From NCBI RefSeq assembly GCF_019175385.1, contig NC_083346.1, positions 88,426,543 through 88,490,542 on the forward strand: 64,000 nucleotides of DNA, given 5' to 3'. Of this stretch, positions 1 to 11,215 are shown piece by piece. The position numbers were made by a program, and so were the translations under genes. Each line of letters starts with the position of its first letter. Position 1 is the stretch's first letter. A model generated the notes under the pieces. The model made no database searches. It was given only the letters and a program-made list of their open reading frames with translations, and had not been told where the DNA came from. The DNA is from Lycium barbarum (Eukaryota > Streptophyta > Magnoliopsida > Solanales > Solanaceae).

Positions 1-2016
1 AATAATGCATGCTAACTTACTTCATAATCATCATCATATCATGAATGCATATCTGTATAAGTTTCCTGTCCATATAGGTACGGTGTGATAATCATTAGCC
101 CGCGTCCAGGCCTCCCGCGTCCGGGGTACCATCTCATGCCGCCCACTAGTGGTGTCTGCCCATGCCATCTAAACATGGTGTATACGCTGCCCGCTCTAGC
201 AGTGTCTGCCCGGCCATGTAGGCGCCGTGTGATATCATTATGTACATCTCATAGACTTATCATATTCTCATCATACTATTATCATAATGCATGACTGAGA
301 ACTTAAGACAATTATACTCTATCGGGGTGACATAAGGTCGTGAACCCCCGATTCCGTTATGGAGCATTCATAAGCATTCTGCCTCACCTTGAAGGAATTA
401 GCATATAAGGTGAGTGTATACAATGAACAACATCAGTGGATCATAATAAGAATCATTAGCTTTGTAGAAACATAGTATCATGGCCTTAGACTCTTTAGAC
501 TTAGACCCATCATCATCACTATCATACTTGTAACATATCTCTTATCTTATCTCTTGTGAAGCTCTTTACTAGGATTGACTCATAATTTTCGGGACGTAGG
601 AAAGTCATGAAGAAGGCGGAAATATCATATCATAAGATTCATGCCTTAGAAAGAAGGGACTAGCCTTACATACCTTTTCGTTTAGCTACTCTATCGCTTG
701 AACGTTCCTCTTCAATATTCACATTTCTACCTTCAAGAGAGTTTATACTCATATTAGATAATCGATAACATAAGCGTGTTTGAACTAAAGTTATAGAAAA
801 TTAAGCAGCGTCTCGTTTATTTATACTACTTTCTCCATATCATATATCAACTCACAAACATCAATAACAACATTCATAATATCATCATCAATAACTTTTA
901 TCAAATTCATCATTATCCAATCTCCACAATTTCCTCTCAAGGTCATCCATAATCATGATCACAATACAACTTTACCTTCGTTCTCATACAATGTTTCTAT
1001 CATGCTTTTAAAATCATTCATAATGTAATTACACTCACAACATATCAATCTTCATGATTCATTCCAAACTACTACTCAAAATTTACACTATTCTCACTTT
1101 CATGACCCATTTCCTATACCCTTCCACAATCCAAGTGTTTCACCTTTTCAACACCTTAAATAACATGTAAATACCATGAAACTTACCTTTGATAGTGTGG
1201 GAATCAACTTTAAGTGGAAATACTTCACTTGAGCAAAACCCTAGTTCCACTTCCCATGGAATTTCTTGACTTGGATGAACTTTAATGTGTTTCTCACACT
1301 TAGTTTTGTTGATTTGATGAAGTTGATCATCAATTTCTTATGAGTTCTTGTATATGAAGTGTGTGGAAGTTTCAAGAGAAGTTTTAAGTTGTGGAGAATG
1401 AAAATGAAATGAAATAAATGAACTTGGGTCTCTTATTTAACAACTTAAAATCTGTCCCGACGTAATTATACAGACACTTATACGGTCCGTATAAATTTAT
1501 ACGGTCCATATAAGTGACCGTGAAATTGCTTCAATAAGCATCCCTTTCTGTGTCAATTTGACGGCACATTATACGGTCCGTATAAGTGACCGTATAATCC
1601 CATCAGTGAGGGACCTTCACTGTGATGATTATGCGGACTGTATAACATTTTACGGACTGTATAATTGGTCGTATAATCTGTTCCTTCTCCAATTTTGTTC
1701 TCGTCACTTCGTTTGATCTGAAATCCTTATGGAACCTTCTTGATACTTGTTTAACAACTCGTTAACAATCTAAGGGATATTATAACTCTTCTCCAAAACA
1801 TTACTAAGTCATCATTAATTCGATACTCATAAATTTTGTCCGGTACGCAACATATATCTTGCTTTCCTTGACTACTTTCGTCTCCCACCTTAAATGTCTT
1901 TGAAATATTATTTAAAATCATCAAATGGCATTTCTTTCCTATCGAAACATCGTATACATCATGTACTTCGTTAGTCTACTCACTATACGTTAACGAAAAA
2001 TTTTCGGGGTGTAACA
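1..2016 (-). mobile_element. LTR fragment of family A (Tekay/Del-type), left end outside window
   Basis: Reverse-oriented LTR sequence ending GGGTGTAACA at 2016. It matches the LTRs of element A (41,533-44,081) and the antisense solo LTR at 48,288-51,002: the same subrepeats near 90-220, the same block after 320, the same GTATGT donor-like site (reverse complement at 668-673) and the same palindromic TACGGTCCGTA units at 1481-1491 and 1572-1582. Roughly the first 650-700 bp are missing beyond base 1. It is inserted in the 3' LTR of element C; ACAAT at 2017-2021 is the probable right TSD copy. No coding sequence is visible. Confidence 0.85.
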
Positions 2017-2132
2017 ACAATATACTTAATAATGCTTCGTTCCTCACAATCCAAAGTTATTTTACCTAGCCATAGCTCGACAAACTTACATTCAAATTTA
2101 ACCAGTGCTTCTCCGAGGTACGGGGTGTAACA
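2017..2132 (-). repeat. Element C 3' LTR, surviving outer end
   Basis: About 116 bp nearly identical to the last bases of the element C 5' LTR, ending ACGGGGTGTAACA at 2132. The rest of this LTR lies left of the family A LTR inserted at 2016. Confidence 0.8.
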
Positions 2133-2143
2133 TCCTTCCCTCC
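2133..2143 (-). other. Polypurine tract of element C
   Basis: A pyrimidine run on the plus strand, read on the minus strand as a purine tract (GGAGGGAAGGA) directly abutting the 3' LTR. Its position and composition fit the plus-strand DNA primer site. Confidence 0.7.
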
Positions 2144-2178
2144 TTTATAAATATTTGTCATCGAATGTTGAGCTCTTA

Positions 2179-2376
2179 GGGCTCGTTTGGTATGATGGAT
2201 AAACAAAAATAGTCTTGGGATAAAATTTAGTGCCGCCTTATCCCATGTTTGGTTGAAACAAAACTCGGGATAACTAATCCTGGGATTATAGTGTTTTTTT
2301 ATCCCACCTTGAGGGTGGAATAACTAATACCGGGATAACTTATCCCGGGATAAGTTGTTTCCAACCATACGAGCCC
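2179..2376. mobile_element. Tourist-type (PIF/Harbinger) MITE
   Basis: A 198-bp element with inverted ends GGGCTCGT (2179 on) and ACGAGCCC (2369-2376), flanked on both sides by the 3-bp target duplication TTA (2176-2178 and 2377-2379). The inside is largely palindromic around repeated GGGATAA/TTATCCC units near 2270-2355. It has no coding capacity. TIR sequence, TSD and size fit Tourist-like MITEs. It lies just inside the PPT of element C, so it inserted after C. Confidence 0.87.
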
Positions 2377-5300
2377 TTAGGGATTTCTACCAAAATTTTG
2401 CCAGAGTTTCCTCTGTAATTGTACCACTACCTTCCTACCACAACAACTCAAAATATGCAATACCTCACAGGGCTACAACTTCAATACCCATATTGGCCAC
2501 ACACGACCAAGAAATCATTCAAAGAAGCATCACATACCTGAGGATAATGGTGTCTCTGGCTGGAGATCTTTTGTTCGCATGTACATAATCAGAAATCAAC
2601 AAGTATCCCTGTCTCGTTCTATCCCCGTTACAGTAATCTTGCCTTATTATGTCACGGCTACTCGCCATCCTGCGAATACTCTCTTTTTCTCGTTCTTTAT
2701 TTCCCTATTAGTAGGCAACTCCCTTGTTTACTCCTTCGATACGTAACACTTCCTCACCATCTTTATTATTCCTCGTAGCAGGGTTATGCTTATCATAAGC
2801 TAATAATTATAGTTCAACTAATTCATAACCCAGAACATCTTCGAGCTCCTATCAAAACTCTTCCTTTAATTTCTTTTCCTCAAATCCTACAGTACAAATT
2901 TATAATTATAGAGCTAAGGCAAATTCTCACTTTACCACAACTTCCTCCCAACATCAGTATACTTATCTTTGACTCCCTTATACTGGTGATTACTTAGCTA
3001 GTTGTTATTCTTCGTTGGCTTTCCATTGTTGTCTCTATACCATTTTGTTGGACATAACCTCACGTTGATGGTTCATATAGTTCCATAATATACACTCTCA
3101 TGTTCGGTATGGTTAGCGAATCGTTAGATACTTTCCAATCTCCGGCAATACTGCTATCTTTCTATTATAAAACATCACTCCCCCTCTCTTGGAGATCTCC
3201 AAGCCACATATCATTATTCCTTTTGTTGGATTTTTACTCCTTCCGACACTAAGATTCCTTTTTATTGTAACCTAAAATGTCCTTTGTATTCATCATCCTT
3301 TTCACCATCCTCTCGGTAATTAACTTGGAGACCGTTCTTACTCTCCTTGTCGCTCTTTAGGACATGTCACCGTGTATCTGGGTGCGGTACAATTTCCCCG
3401 ATATGAGGGACTCGAACTACGGCTAGAAACATCATATCTCACATCATTTTCTTTAACTCGTTAATTCCCCTTATTTTTCTACCATACTTTCTTTCTCATA
3501 CCTGCCCCATAATATACTTATTTTCAATCCTTTTTTTTTATCCTGATACATTCTCGAACTTTGGCTTTTTTCAAACTAACACATTTCTTTCTTTGGAATT
3601 TTTGGGAAGGTCATAATTCATTTCAGGACTAAATCTGCTCTTCCCCCCTTTTTAAGGATGTTCTTATACACCAGTAACCTTTGAATATTAATCATTTTTT
3701 ATAATCACCTGGCCGACCTTAACAATCCTTCTACCCCTCGGTTCCTTATAATGTCAGAGTTCCTTTCATCACATGGTTTGACTTATTTCCCTTTCTACTA
3801 GTTGAAGCCTTGTATCAGATTAAAATGCTCATACATATCAGATCCAACGTCGGTGCCTCCTTTATCGTCTTTTCACTTCTACCTTTCATGACTAGTAATT
3901 CCCTGGGCTAATGAATTATGGGGACATCGAAATTCATCAGGCCCCTTATGAAGTGTCCGGCTATACCCCGCTTCTTTAGCCCTAGTCTTTTCCCCATGAC
4001 TATCTTCTTAACACCCTTGAAATTCTTCTTACTCTAGGTTCCCAGTTCCGATTTACGTCTATATTATACCATTAAAAGTTAATATTCCATAGCATCCATT
4101 CCCACGTGTCACCCTTTCATTCGCTTAGCTCATTTGTCCCGTAATTCTCCTTAACTACTTGTTTGCATTACATCTATGCATCATAATTCTTCCAGTATTC
4201 TGCCGCTTCTTGTTCTTATCATGAAATCCTTACAAAGTACACCCTTTTCTTTTTTTCTTTCGTCGAGTCTTCATCTTCCTTTTTGACACTACAGTTGGTT
4301 CATATTTATGCATATCCCCAGTGTATCGTTCTATTTCCTTTATAATCAAATCTTTGTATTACTTATCAAGGTTCTTATCCCATTTTACTGATGTTTTGCC
4401 ACTTAGCCAGACTTGTTTATTTATTATCCTTTCTCCTGTCCTTGGTGATTGTTCGATTTTCTTTAATCAATCCATTAGTGTACTTTTCTTACTTTCATCC
4501 TCAGGACCTTCCTTGAGTCCCTTTCCTCGGAAGCACTCTTCTCCACTTGCTATTTTTATGGTGTTGTCCCTGAAATTCATAAAATATCCTTTCCGAATGC
4601 AAATCTGTTCTATTGCTAAATCGTCTTTTTGGAAGACCTTCCCGTTTCCGAGGTAATCGTGTCAGTATGGTTGCACATTTATCTCTTCAACTGCCCCCCA
4701 AGAGCCGGAAATCCCTTGGCATTTTTTTTTGCAAAACCTGCTTATTTTCTCCCAATTCACATCCTTATTCATTGTTACTGCCCTTCAGCCCCACTTATCA
4801 GAATCTGATTTCGAACCCTTTACATTCGTCTTTCGTTCCATACTACATACTCCATTCTTTCCGTATACTTACTTTCGAGATTCATCCAAATGGTTCTTTG
4901 CCGCTGTACTTACCTTCAATATTCCCATCTTGAGGCTTGAGTTAACCCTTCTTAACAACAAACCTCCGTTGCTTACACCTCTCCTTTCCTCAAGGCATCC
5001 TAATCTTCTTACTCTTGTATAGTCACTTCCTTCCTTTTCCCTGATGTGATTGTAGCAGGATTATCCAACTTTAATTTTAGAGAGACTAATGTCGCCTCGC
5101 CCTGTAACACTTACCACTTGAACTTCAATACATTGTTCAATTAGCACCTTTAACACATCGCAACGTCGATTATCGGGGCACGCAAATTGATTGACCGCAC
5201 ATAGAATATCGTATATACCTCTCCTAACACCTTACTTACAAAATATTCCCAATACTATTTTAAACTCGTCCTAGTTCTGTAGCTGTAATACGTCTTCTCT

Positions 5301-5427
5301 CTCCTTGCCACGTCGGTACGCCTTATCTCTCACAATTATCTAGGGTTTCCAACCGTGAGTCTCACACGCTTCTAATTTCCCTCAAGCTATTCTAGTCCCT
5401 CATCCTTCTCTTATGTCCAAATTTGTA
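2377..5427 (-). other. Non-coding interior of element C
   Basis: About 3 kb, pyrimidine-rich on the plus strand (A/G-rich in element orientation). The open frames here are short, and none shows gag, protease, RT or integrase motifs on either strand. It may be a filler region as in LARD elements, or coding sequence decayed past recognition. Confidence 0.55.
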
Positions 5428-5543
5428 GGAATCTTAGTACACTTCCCGGGGGGTCACCCATCCTAGTATAACTCTCACCCCGGCACGCTTAACTTTGGAC
5501 TCCTAATGGGATCCGGTACGTTAGTGCTGGTATGATCGCATCC
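5428..5543 (-). repeat. 5S rRNA-derived sequence inside element C
   Basis: On the minus strand, about 116 bp closely follow plant 5S rRNA: it starts GGATGCGATCATACC, has a box A-like AGTTAAGCGTGC, and a box C-like GGATGGGTGACC. The upstream half is nearly identical to the canonical sequence; the part after GGGAAGT is diverged. The internal pol III promoter elements look mostly intact. It is a single copy inside a retroelement, not a 5S gene array, so it is best read as a captured 5S sequence, comparable to Cassandra TRIMs or 5S-derived SINEs. Whether it is transcribed is unknown. Confidence 0.85.
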
Positions 5544-6079
5544 ACTCTGCTACGTGACCTTTATCGCAGGACCTAGAATAAGTTGAAGTTCTAACGGATC
5601 CCAATAAAATTCCTGTAATGCATCTCCCTCCAGATTGGAAAGATCCCTTACTTTCCTAACCGAGCAAATGCTGGTTTAGCCTTCGGAACTCTCAATAATA
5701 ACCATCGATCAACACACGACTGTCTTTCATTCCTAAATTTAAGATTCCTAGTGGTGGCCAAAACATCTTAGTCGCAGTTATCCATAAGTACTTTGGTTAT
5801 TGGTTTCTTTAAAACTCCCATTTGTCACCTATTAACGATATCCTGCAATAATTGTACACACCTAAGAAATTTCAATAAAGAACTCATATACCTGTAGTCC
5901 ACCTGTCCTAAGCTTGGTCTGGAGGGCTATAAAGTGAAGTATCCTCTTCGTTGTCCTCCCGCTATCTGCTAATCTGGCCCTCCTCATCTCTCTCATCTGA
6001 GTCCGAGGGATACGGATACTCAGGTAGCTCCTGGTTTACTGACGGCCAAGATAATGGGCTAGAATAATCAATAACACTC

Positions 6080-6385
6080 TCAGGCGTAGCTGGCCTGACA
6101 TAGGAGCAGCTGGGGAGTCAACTCTAGTATAGTCTCAAAAATCTCCTTCTTTGGCGTCCCATATGAACCCTCAGACGGGTCCGTGTCATAGTTGTCCTCC
6201 AATGGATCCTCCTCTCTAGAAGTCAAAAATTCTGGGGGAATCGTCGCAGGGTCCTTAGAGGGATCAATCTCGATGGAATAGCTAAGGCTCCTCCTAGTCG
6301 GTCCCGGAGCCCGTGGTCCTGAATCTACTCTAGGGGTCTTCGTAGCACCCCTACAGTCTGAGGCTGATCTCTTCATCTTTATCAA
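6080..6385 (-). pseudogene. Gag-like N-terminal ORF of element C
   Basis: A 101-residue frame starting MIKMKRSASD, first basic and then strongly acidic and proline-rich. It lies about 115 bp downstream of the leader hairpin, where gag starts in element A. Downstream the frame is soon closed, though similar acidic residues continue in another frame to about 5940. No capsid core or zinc knuckle is visible. Position supports a gag remnant; homology is not demonstrable by eye. Confidence 0.4.
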
Positions 6386-6499
6386 TTTGTGCTTACCTAC
6401 TAGAAAAGAGGGTCAGAAATAATCTTTCCTAGACTCTGGCTCTATCGCACGATCTAAGATAGAAGGAAAGGTCAATGATTCCTAAATGTCCTGCAGCCT

Positions 6500-6539
6500 C
6501 CTGTTTATAAGTGTGGCCGGCTTCACACCCATAAACAGG
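6500..6539 (-). promoter_or_regulatory. Leader hairpin with palindromic loop (element C), dimerisation-signal-like
   Basis: In element orientation: CCTGTTTAT then GGGTGTG, an 8-nt loop AAGCCGGC, then CACACTT and ATAAACAGG. This gives a 16-bp stem (two G-T wobbles) closing a loop that contains the 6-nt palindrome GCCGGC (plus strand 6516-6521). It lies about 40 nt downstream of the PBS. The same structure with different palindromes occurs in elements A and H. Confidence 0.75.
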
Positions 6540-6580
6540 ACTCTACCAGACACAGTCTATAGACAGTCCCTAGGATGAAC

Positions 6581-6593
6581 TGCTCTGATACCG
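6581..6593 (-). other. Primer-binding site of element C
   Basis: The reverse complement reads CGGTATCAGAGCA, a near match to the initiator tRNA-Met PBS (TGGTATCAGAGC), 4 nt inside the 5' LTR boundary at 6598. Confidence 0.85.
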
Positions 6594-6597
6594 CTTT

Positions 6598-7473
6598 TGT
6601 CACAAGCCAAACCCATGGATCGTCACGAGTGCCCGATCACTGCTGACCAAGCACCCTTAAACTCGTACTTTCCATATGCTGAATAACCTAGTGGCCCATT
6701 TCTAACTCATATCTGAGCGATAGCATCTGCTGCAAAATTTATGTAACAAACTCGGTCTCGAAAAACTCATAATTTATACATATGGATATGTATATATAGG
6801 CATACGTGCAACGGATGACAACACTGTCCGACATGGCCACTACATGCGTTGTACGGAAAATAGAAGACCACAAAACTACATGACATTCTCACTATATACA
6901 ACTGTCTACAGACCTCTATGGAGTCTAGCTGTAGAAAGACAGGACAAGGCCTCGTCATACCCACATCTGTACACATCATAAATAGCATACCAAAAGCTGC
7001 AGCTCCGGATCAAATGGAGCGCACTGACTGCGGCTGAGGAGATCCTACTGGTCTGGCTCATCCGAATGACTACCTAAACTTGCAGGCATGAACACAGCAT
7101 CCACAAGAAGGGACATCAGTACGAACAGTGTACTGAGTATGTAAGGCATGAATAGTAACATAGTAAGAGATACCGAACATGGAAAATAAAATAATAAAAG
7201 TATGAAGATAAAGTAATATAAAAGATATCAACATGTGTCTCTGAATGCCTTTTTAAGGCGGATGTCATGCATGCTTAGCTTTTTTTAAAAAAAAAAGACT
7301 TTTTCATATATACATATATAATATCTTGTTCGGCCGTTAAGCCACGGTAATATATATAGCATCTTGTCCGGCCATTAAGGCGCGGTCTTGTCCAGCCATG
7401 TAGGTGTGGTGTTATATATAGCATCTTTTCCGGCCATTAAGGCGCGGTCTTGTCCGGCGATTTAGGCTCGGTG

Positions 7474-7515
<42 letters not shown>

Positions 7516-9095
7516 TCTTGTCCGGCCATTAAGGTTCGGTAAGTATCTAAATTACACATATATAAATACATATAACATGCACGAGAGCCTAATTAAATGT
7601 TACTTCTCTATCGAAGTGACGTAAGGTCGGTAACCTCCGATTATATTATGGAATAATCATCATCGCTCTATCTCACCTTGAAGGAACAATTATTATAAGG
7701 TGAGATCAACAACAATGAATAAAATCGAGAAAATCATGAAATAACTCAACATTCTCGTAATAACATTGAAATCATAAACTTGGAACCTTTGAACATAAAA
7801 TCATCATTATCGTTGTAATCAACATAGAATCATTCTCATCTTTAACATCATGAGAAGCTTTAAGAATCATGCAATTCTAGCTTTTGAAAACAAGGGGGTT
7901 ATGGAAACAATTATGGAATCATACCATAGGAATCATGCCTTTGAAAGAAAGGGACGAGTCTTAACATACCTTTTTGGTCGCCTTAACTTTAACTACTCAA
8001 CACTTTTCCTCCCATGCTCATAAATCTATATTCAAGAAAATTTATACTATTGTTAGACTCACCTTTATACGCTTGTCTTAATCCTTCAAATAAATCTTTC
8101 TAGAATCTGCCGAAATTTCGGCATCATCTCCCCTGTTTATATGCTTAGCCCGAAATCTCAATTCAACAACTAACAACAACAACAATACCAACATCAATCA
8201 TAATATTCTCAATACCAAAATACTCCATAAACATCCCATATGGGGTTTATCCCATATTTTCACCAACAAAACTATTATACAGCTATTTGACAGTTCTATC
8301 TCCGTAAATAAACCAAGATTAACATTAATAATAAGAGATTCATACCTTTATCCCGATAATATTGCTATATCTTCACTTCTCCACCTTGAATTTAAGCCAA
8401 ACTCTACCGCAAAATGATGCTATAGTCACAACTATGCACCACCCGAGCCTTGATTAGCTAGAATCACTCAATTCTCTCAACTTTTTATGACCAAACTGAA
8501 CCTATATGTACTGAGCTCTAAAAACTTATTTTTTGTGAAAAAATGGGGTTTTTCCCCTTTTATAAACTTCTAAATTCAGGGGGTCACTGTAGCAGTACTG
8601 TAGCACGCGTTTCTGCTCTGTCAGCCTAACTTGTAACATCCATAATTCTCTACACCGATGTCTTATCGACAAGCGGTTTGTTGTATTAGAAACTAGACCT
8701 GACGACCTTCATTTTAGGATTTTGAAACACCTGAAAACTCCTAATATACTAGGAGATATACCCCTCCAAAGTTGACTAAAAATTTGCCCAAAATCCTGCC
8801 AAGTTTTTCAAAATTTTCGTCAAACTTATATTCTTCGATTTGCTTGATCCCGGAATCTTCTGAAACTCTCCATATATGATATTTATCATTAATCATACTT
8901 GATAATGTTCATGTCCTTTGGTTCCAAGGTTGTCCTTCCCGGTTACGACTTACAAGATCATAATTCATCCTTTACTTAAATAATATACTTAATAATGCTC
9001 CGTTCCTCACAATCCAAAGTTTTTTTACCTAACCATAGCTGGACATAGTTATATTCAAATTTAACCAGTGCTTCTTCGATGTACGGGGTGTAACA
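6598..9095 (-). mobile_element. Element C 5' LTR (2,498 bp)
   Basis: Starts TGTCACAAGCC at 6598 next to the PBS and ends GGGGTGTAACA at 9095. It contains several copies of a 'CCGGCCATTAAGGCGCGGT'-like subrepeat at 7320-7540, an (AT)n tract, and the donor/acceptor-like pair of the putative LTR intron (7969 and 7079 on the minus strand). Unlike the A, H, I1 and I2 LTRs, no CGGNCCG palindrome array was found in it. Confidence 0.85.
7475..7512. repeat. (AT)n microsatellite
   Basis: Uninterrupted TA dinucleotides within the element C LTR. Confidence 0.95.
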
Positions 9096-9102
9096 CATAT
9101 GT

Positions 9103-9735
9103 TGATATGATACAAAAAGGCACAACTCATTCAAGGTCTTTAACTCAAAGCCAAGCCAAGGAGCGCTAAGCCTTGCAAGTTATGTTCATGTAAAAAATAG
9201 CATTTCAGGCACTTGAAGATTATCACACGAGGGTGTATAATATGTGGATGATAGCTTGGAGTAAAGATGAAGGTGCAAGAGTGGAGGCCACAAAAGATGG
9301 CAAGTAGCGGATGGAGATGAAGGAACCCATTTGTGGGCTATATTTGCAAAGGTCACATTTGGGCCTTAGTTGTAAAAAAGACAAACTATAAACAGGAGCC
9401 TTAATCATTGCATTAACTAGCTTGAACCTTGATGAGAATATCTCTTAGTTTGTAGTGTTTAGCCTAAGATAGTGTGATAGTATTATTTCATTGTTACTAT
9501 CGAGCCTTTCCTTGAAGTTCATATTGAGATGCTCACTTGTGGAATCAATTGGGATTACTCTTTGTTGAATTTCAAATAGTATTAGTGTTTTTAGTTGGAT
9601 TAGACTGAGAGGATTTGGTAACCAATCCAAGTTTGCTCATAAATCCATTACTAATTGTGTCTTGCTTCTATCTTACTTTCCTTGCATTTACTTTATTGTT
9701 GTTTTCCTTAGAGTTTCTACTTAGGAATTCTATCA
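9103..9735 (+). repeat. Element D 5' LTR
   Basis: TGATATGATAC...TCTATCA, repeated with scattered differences at 16,109-16,747. Confidence 0.85.
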
Positions 9736-9737
9736 TT

Positions 9738-9749
9738 TGGTATCCGAGC
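9738..9749 (+). other. Primer-binding site of element D
   Basis: TGGTATCCGAGC, two bases after the 5' LTR. One mismatch to the usual tRNA-Met PBS. Confidence 0.8.
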
Positions 9750-10380
9750 TTAGGTGAAAAAGTTGTTCCAACAAATCTTAATCCTTAGCTTGTTTCAATT
9801 TGAAGAAAAAAAAAATAGAAAATTCAAAAATTCTCAAAAACAAAAACTGTTTAATCTTATCTTGTTTGTTGTTTTTTACATTAGATTCTTGTTTCCTAGT
9901 GTTGTTATAGCCTAGATCTAAAGTTTTAAGTCATTTGGAGGTGTATTGTATAGTTCACCATTGTTGGCCTTCAAAGCTTGATGAACAAGTTGATGGGCCT
10001 TGAAGATTGAGTAAAAATTGAAGGCTCAAACCTATTGGGCATTGTTTATCTCGTGCTAGAGGCTTAAGATTCAAAGTTTGGGAGCATTTATACTTGATTT
10101 GAAGAATCTAAAAATTTGAATGTTCAAGGTGTTCTTGAAGATCTTCATATCTTGCTGAGGAAGAAGGTTCCAAAAAGTAAGGTTTAATCCAAGATCCCAA
10201 GTATAAATTTTGGAAAGGTGTTTTTCAAGCCCAAAAGGAGTAAATACTAGGTTGAGTGGACCCAAAGAGGTCACAAATTTAGAATTTTTGGCCCCAAGTT
10301 CGAGGAAGAAAGTACAAATACGTAATCACTGAAGACTTTTAAGTGGCCAATTATGAACCGTGAAATTATTTTACGGAGCG

Positions 10381-10538
10381 TGAATTTGGAACTTAAAAAT
10401 CAAACTCTTTGAATATTTTCACAGTCCATCAGAACGGATCGTAAAAAAATTCACAGACTATAAAAGTGAAGCATGAATTTGGCACTCAGAAATCGAACTT
10501 CTGAATCTTTTCATGGTCCATCAGAACGGATCGTAAAA
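10381..10538 (+). repeat. Two-copy direct repeat in the element D leader
   Basis: Copies at 10,381-10,448 and 10,474-10,538 (offset 93 bp) share TGAATTTGG at the start and CAGAACGGATCGTAAAA at the end. The GGTCC and CGGATCG elements resemble the palindromic motif arrays in the LTRs of A, E, H, I1 and I2. The rest of 9750-11,215 is a leader with no recognisable gene. Confidence 0.7.
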
Positions 10539-11215
10539 GTGAGGCGTAGAATTGTATACAGTCCGTAAAATTGAGTGCGAAAATCATCTATGGTCCAAAA
10601 ATTTGCACGCCATCACTGTATTTCCGATATTGTCTCAAGCCTCAAAATCTCATTTCATCTCACCTCAATTTCAAATTTTCCTTAATCCTTAATTGTTAGT
10701 TGGTTTTGTGTCCTTCTTTCTTAGGTAAGGAGCAAAAAAAAAGAGTAGAAATTTTAAAATTGTCATTGTTTCAAATTGATACATTTGACCAATTGGGGCT
10801 TGAAGGCCCATGTTTTCAACTTATCACACAATCGACCCCGGATTTTTATTTCATTCCCTATTCTAGCATTTTGTTTTCTTGTTCCTCTCAACTAGTATAC
10901 ACTGATTAGTTGTTCCTACGTGTATTTACTAGGTCTTGTGTCTATATTTCATTTCGTGCTAATTTCTTTCTAGCTTTTCTCTGTTGAATTCATCGTTAGT
11001 TTCTTGGTTCAAGTCCATTAGCTTTATCGAGTCGTCCGTTGTTAAATTTAACAAGAATCTATTCCTCCACATAGGCTTAGTAACCTTGTGAATTTATTGG
11101 ACAAGCGGTTCTTTACTAACTTTGGAAGAGCACTAGATGGTAAGGATTGAGTGAAAATACGAGTGACGTGAGGAACTTTTGCTACTAACGTTGTTTGCTA
11201 TGTTTTGCTGGTACA

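Larger units (their letters stand above)
2017..9095 (-). mobile_element. Element C: non-autonomous Ty3/gypsy (Tekay-type LTRs), minus strand
   Basis: From right to left in its own orientation: 5' LTR (6598-9095), tRNA-Met-type PBS, hairpin leader, a short gag-like ORF, about 4.3 kb of almost non-coding A/G-rich sequence, PPT, and a 3' LTR remnant. The 3' LTR remnant (2017-2132) closely matches the end of the 5' LTR (about 8980-9095), which ties the two ends together. No RT, RNase H or integrase is seen, so this looks like a LARD-type element mobilised in trans. It carries a 5S-rRNA-like segment and a Tourist-type MITE. The 5 bp to its right, CATAT at 9096-9100, fit the Athila integrase sequence it interrupts. 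Confidence 0.75.

Noticed and set aside
85..5022. Short plus-strand frames at 85-294, 2355-2588 and 4321-5022
   Set aside because: They lie in LTR or in the non-coding interior of a minus-strand element, without motifs or codon-like composition.
5428..5543. A functional 5S rRNA gene
   Set aside because: Single diverged copy inside a retroelement, with a changed 3' part and no tandem array or T-run terminator seen; kept as a derived sequence.
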